Assembly (NCBI GenBank): GCA_002007465.1
Contig: LNAC01000230.1
Span: forward strand, 2,182,878-2,246,877
Origin: Ailurus styani
Lineage: Eukaryota > Chordata > Mammalia > Carnivora > Ailuridae
DNA: 64,000 bases
Reading direction: 5' to 3'
Shown here: positions 63,046 through 64,000 of the stretch, one piece after another
Position numbering within the stretch: the first letter of the stretch is position 1
Layout: the number at the start of each line of letters is the position of its first letter
Made by a program: the position numbers and the translations under genes
The notes under the pieces: model-generated
What the model saw: the letters and a program-made list of their open reading frames with translations, nothing else
Told to the model about the DNA's origin: nothing
Databases searched by the model: none

Positions 63046-64000
63046 TCTTATTCATCTTTACGCCCACTGATATACCTAGCACAATGCCTTATAGTTAGCA
63101 ATTTCTTAGGAAATGCTCCTTAATTTCTAGAGAACACACTGTACTAAAATATTGGCATGTGTCATTTTGGTGCAATGGAATCACTGTTTTCATTCAGATA
63201 TACATTGGTTAGATATTTTAGTGAGAATGTCTAAAAGAGTGTATTAGTCAGCTTCATACCTTGTGGCAGACATTCCTAATTTTCTTTCCAACAGTCCTTC
63301 CCCCACCCCCGCCCTTGCTTTTCTTTGCTAACAGAACCCTGGGTCTTATTCAGTGGACAACATGCCCAGTCTAAACCAATTCCCACTGACCACTGACTGG
63401 CCTAGAGAGAAGTATGTGCGACAGAGTTTTTGAGAAAGACTTTTCTTCCTTATAGAGAGTTGTATAAAAAGGGACTTGGGGAGCCCTCTTCCCTTCTATT
63501 GTGCTTTGAATCTTGTTGTGTGAATGTCTAGAGCTGCAGGAGACCTCTTGCGACCACGAGGTGACAAACCTGAGAAAGATATAATAGAACAGGAGAAAGG
63601 GCTTGACTTGGGGATCATGTCTTTGAACATTCAAAGCCTGGGACTGTTTTCCACTAGATTTCTAATTCAGTAAACAGTCAATGTCTTCCTGGAATACAAA
63701 AAAATAAAATAAAATGATTAAATAAATAAGATAAATAAAATAAAATAAGACATAAAATAGTTATAACCTAATGCCCAGAGCTTGGTTTCTAATACTACTA
63801 ATACTAATAATTTCTCCTACTTCTAATACTACTCTCCAATGAGGACAATCAGGGCTTTTTGGAAAAACAGCCGATTCCAAGGCTAGGACAGGAAAAGTAC
63901 AAGATGAGCCTGGTGTGCCAGAAATTGAGGAAGTGCTCAAAGAATGATGAGAAATAACCACAAAGACAGAGGAGCCAAACTGGGAGAAATTTGGGCACAA
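63046..64000. other. Intergenic tail, no recognisable gene
   Basis: Unique or very old sequence with an A-rich TAAA/AATAAA tract at 63700-63760. The frame open to the window edge on the minus strand (63761-64000) matches nothing I know. Human synteny would place HPRT1 further downstream, beyond this window. Confidence 0.5.

Overview
The window is mammalian nuclear DNA from a carnivoran. It holds one complete protein-coding gene, PHF6 (PHD finger protein 6), on the + strand. PHF6 is X-linked in placental mammals, so the window is inferred to be X-chromosomal. The carnivoran call rests on more than two dozen tRNA-Lys-derived Can-SINE copies (GCCTGGGTGGCTCAGTGGGT head, AATAAATAAAATCTT tail). The SINE subtype with GGGTTAAAGCCTCTGCCTTC and a GCCTGCCTCTCTGCCTACTTG tract points to a mustelid-like species. 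That narrower placement is an inference from memory of SINE subfamilies.

Layout. Positions 1-2250 are 5' flank with old L2 and MIR pieces and one young Can-SINE. Positions about 2480-3090 are a CpG island with a CCAAT box and no TATA box; it contains noncoding exon 1, which ends at 2844. Coding exons are 6737-6920 (ATG at 6783), 7143-7244, 21192-21325, 21599-21642, 33248-33414, 33575-33718, 34939-35043, 37612-37745 and 45962-46091 (TAG at 46089-46091). A 326-nt intron follows the stop codon. The 3' UTR exon then runs from 46418 to about 49607, with a single AATAAA at 49584. The joined reading frame is 1098 nt and encodes 365 aa, the length known for human PHF6. From 49.6 kb to the end is intergenic, repeat-rich sequence. 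In human the next genes are CCDC160 upstream and HPRT1 downstream; neither is visible here.

Protein logic. PHF6 has two extended PHD (ePHD) zinc-binding modules, at about residues 17-131 and 212-329, joined by a basic linker carrying the nucleolar and NuRD-binding signal. The gene shows that the modules arose by duplicating a four-exon cassette: exons 2-5 and 7-10 have matching phases and near-matching lengths (102/105 nt and 134/134 nt).

Repeats. Introns hold Can-SINEs, several with perfect target-site duplications, two nested pairs and one three-in-a-row array. Older elements include MIR, L2, hAT (MER5A-like and others), ancient L1 and a carnivore L1 3' end. There is one assembly gap (238 N, inside a SINE) and one single N flanked by an exact 33-bp duplication.

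I found no new gene system, CRISPR array, RNA gene or endogenous retrovirus. The most useful observations are the exon-cassette duplication, a 44-codon upstream ORF across exons 1-2, a weak exon 8 donor, two assembly anomalies, and some unusual SINE insertions.
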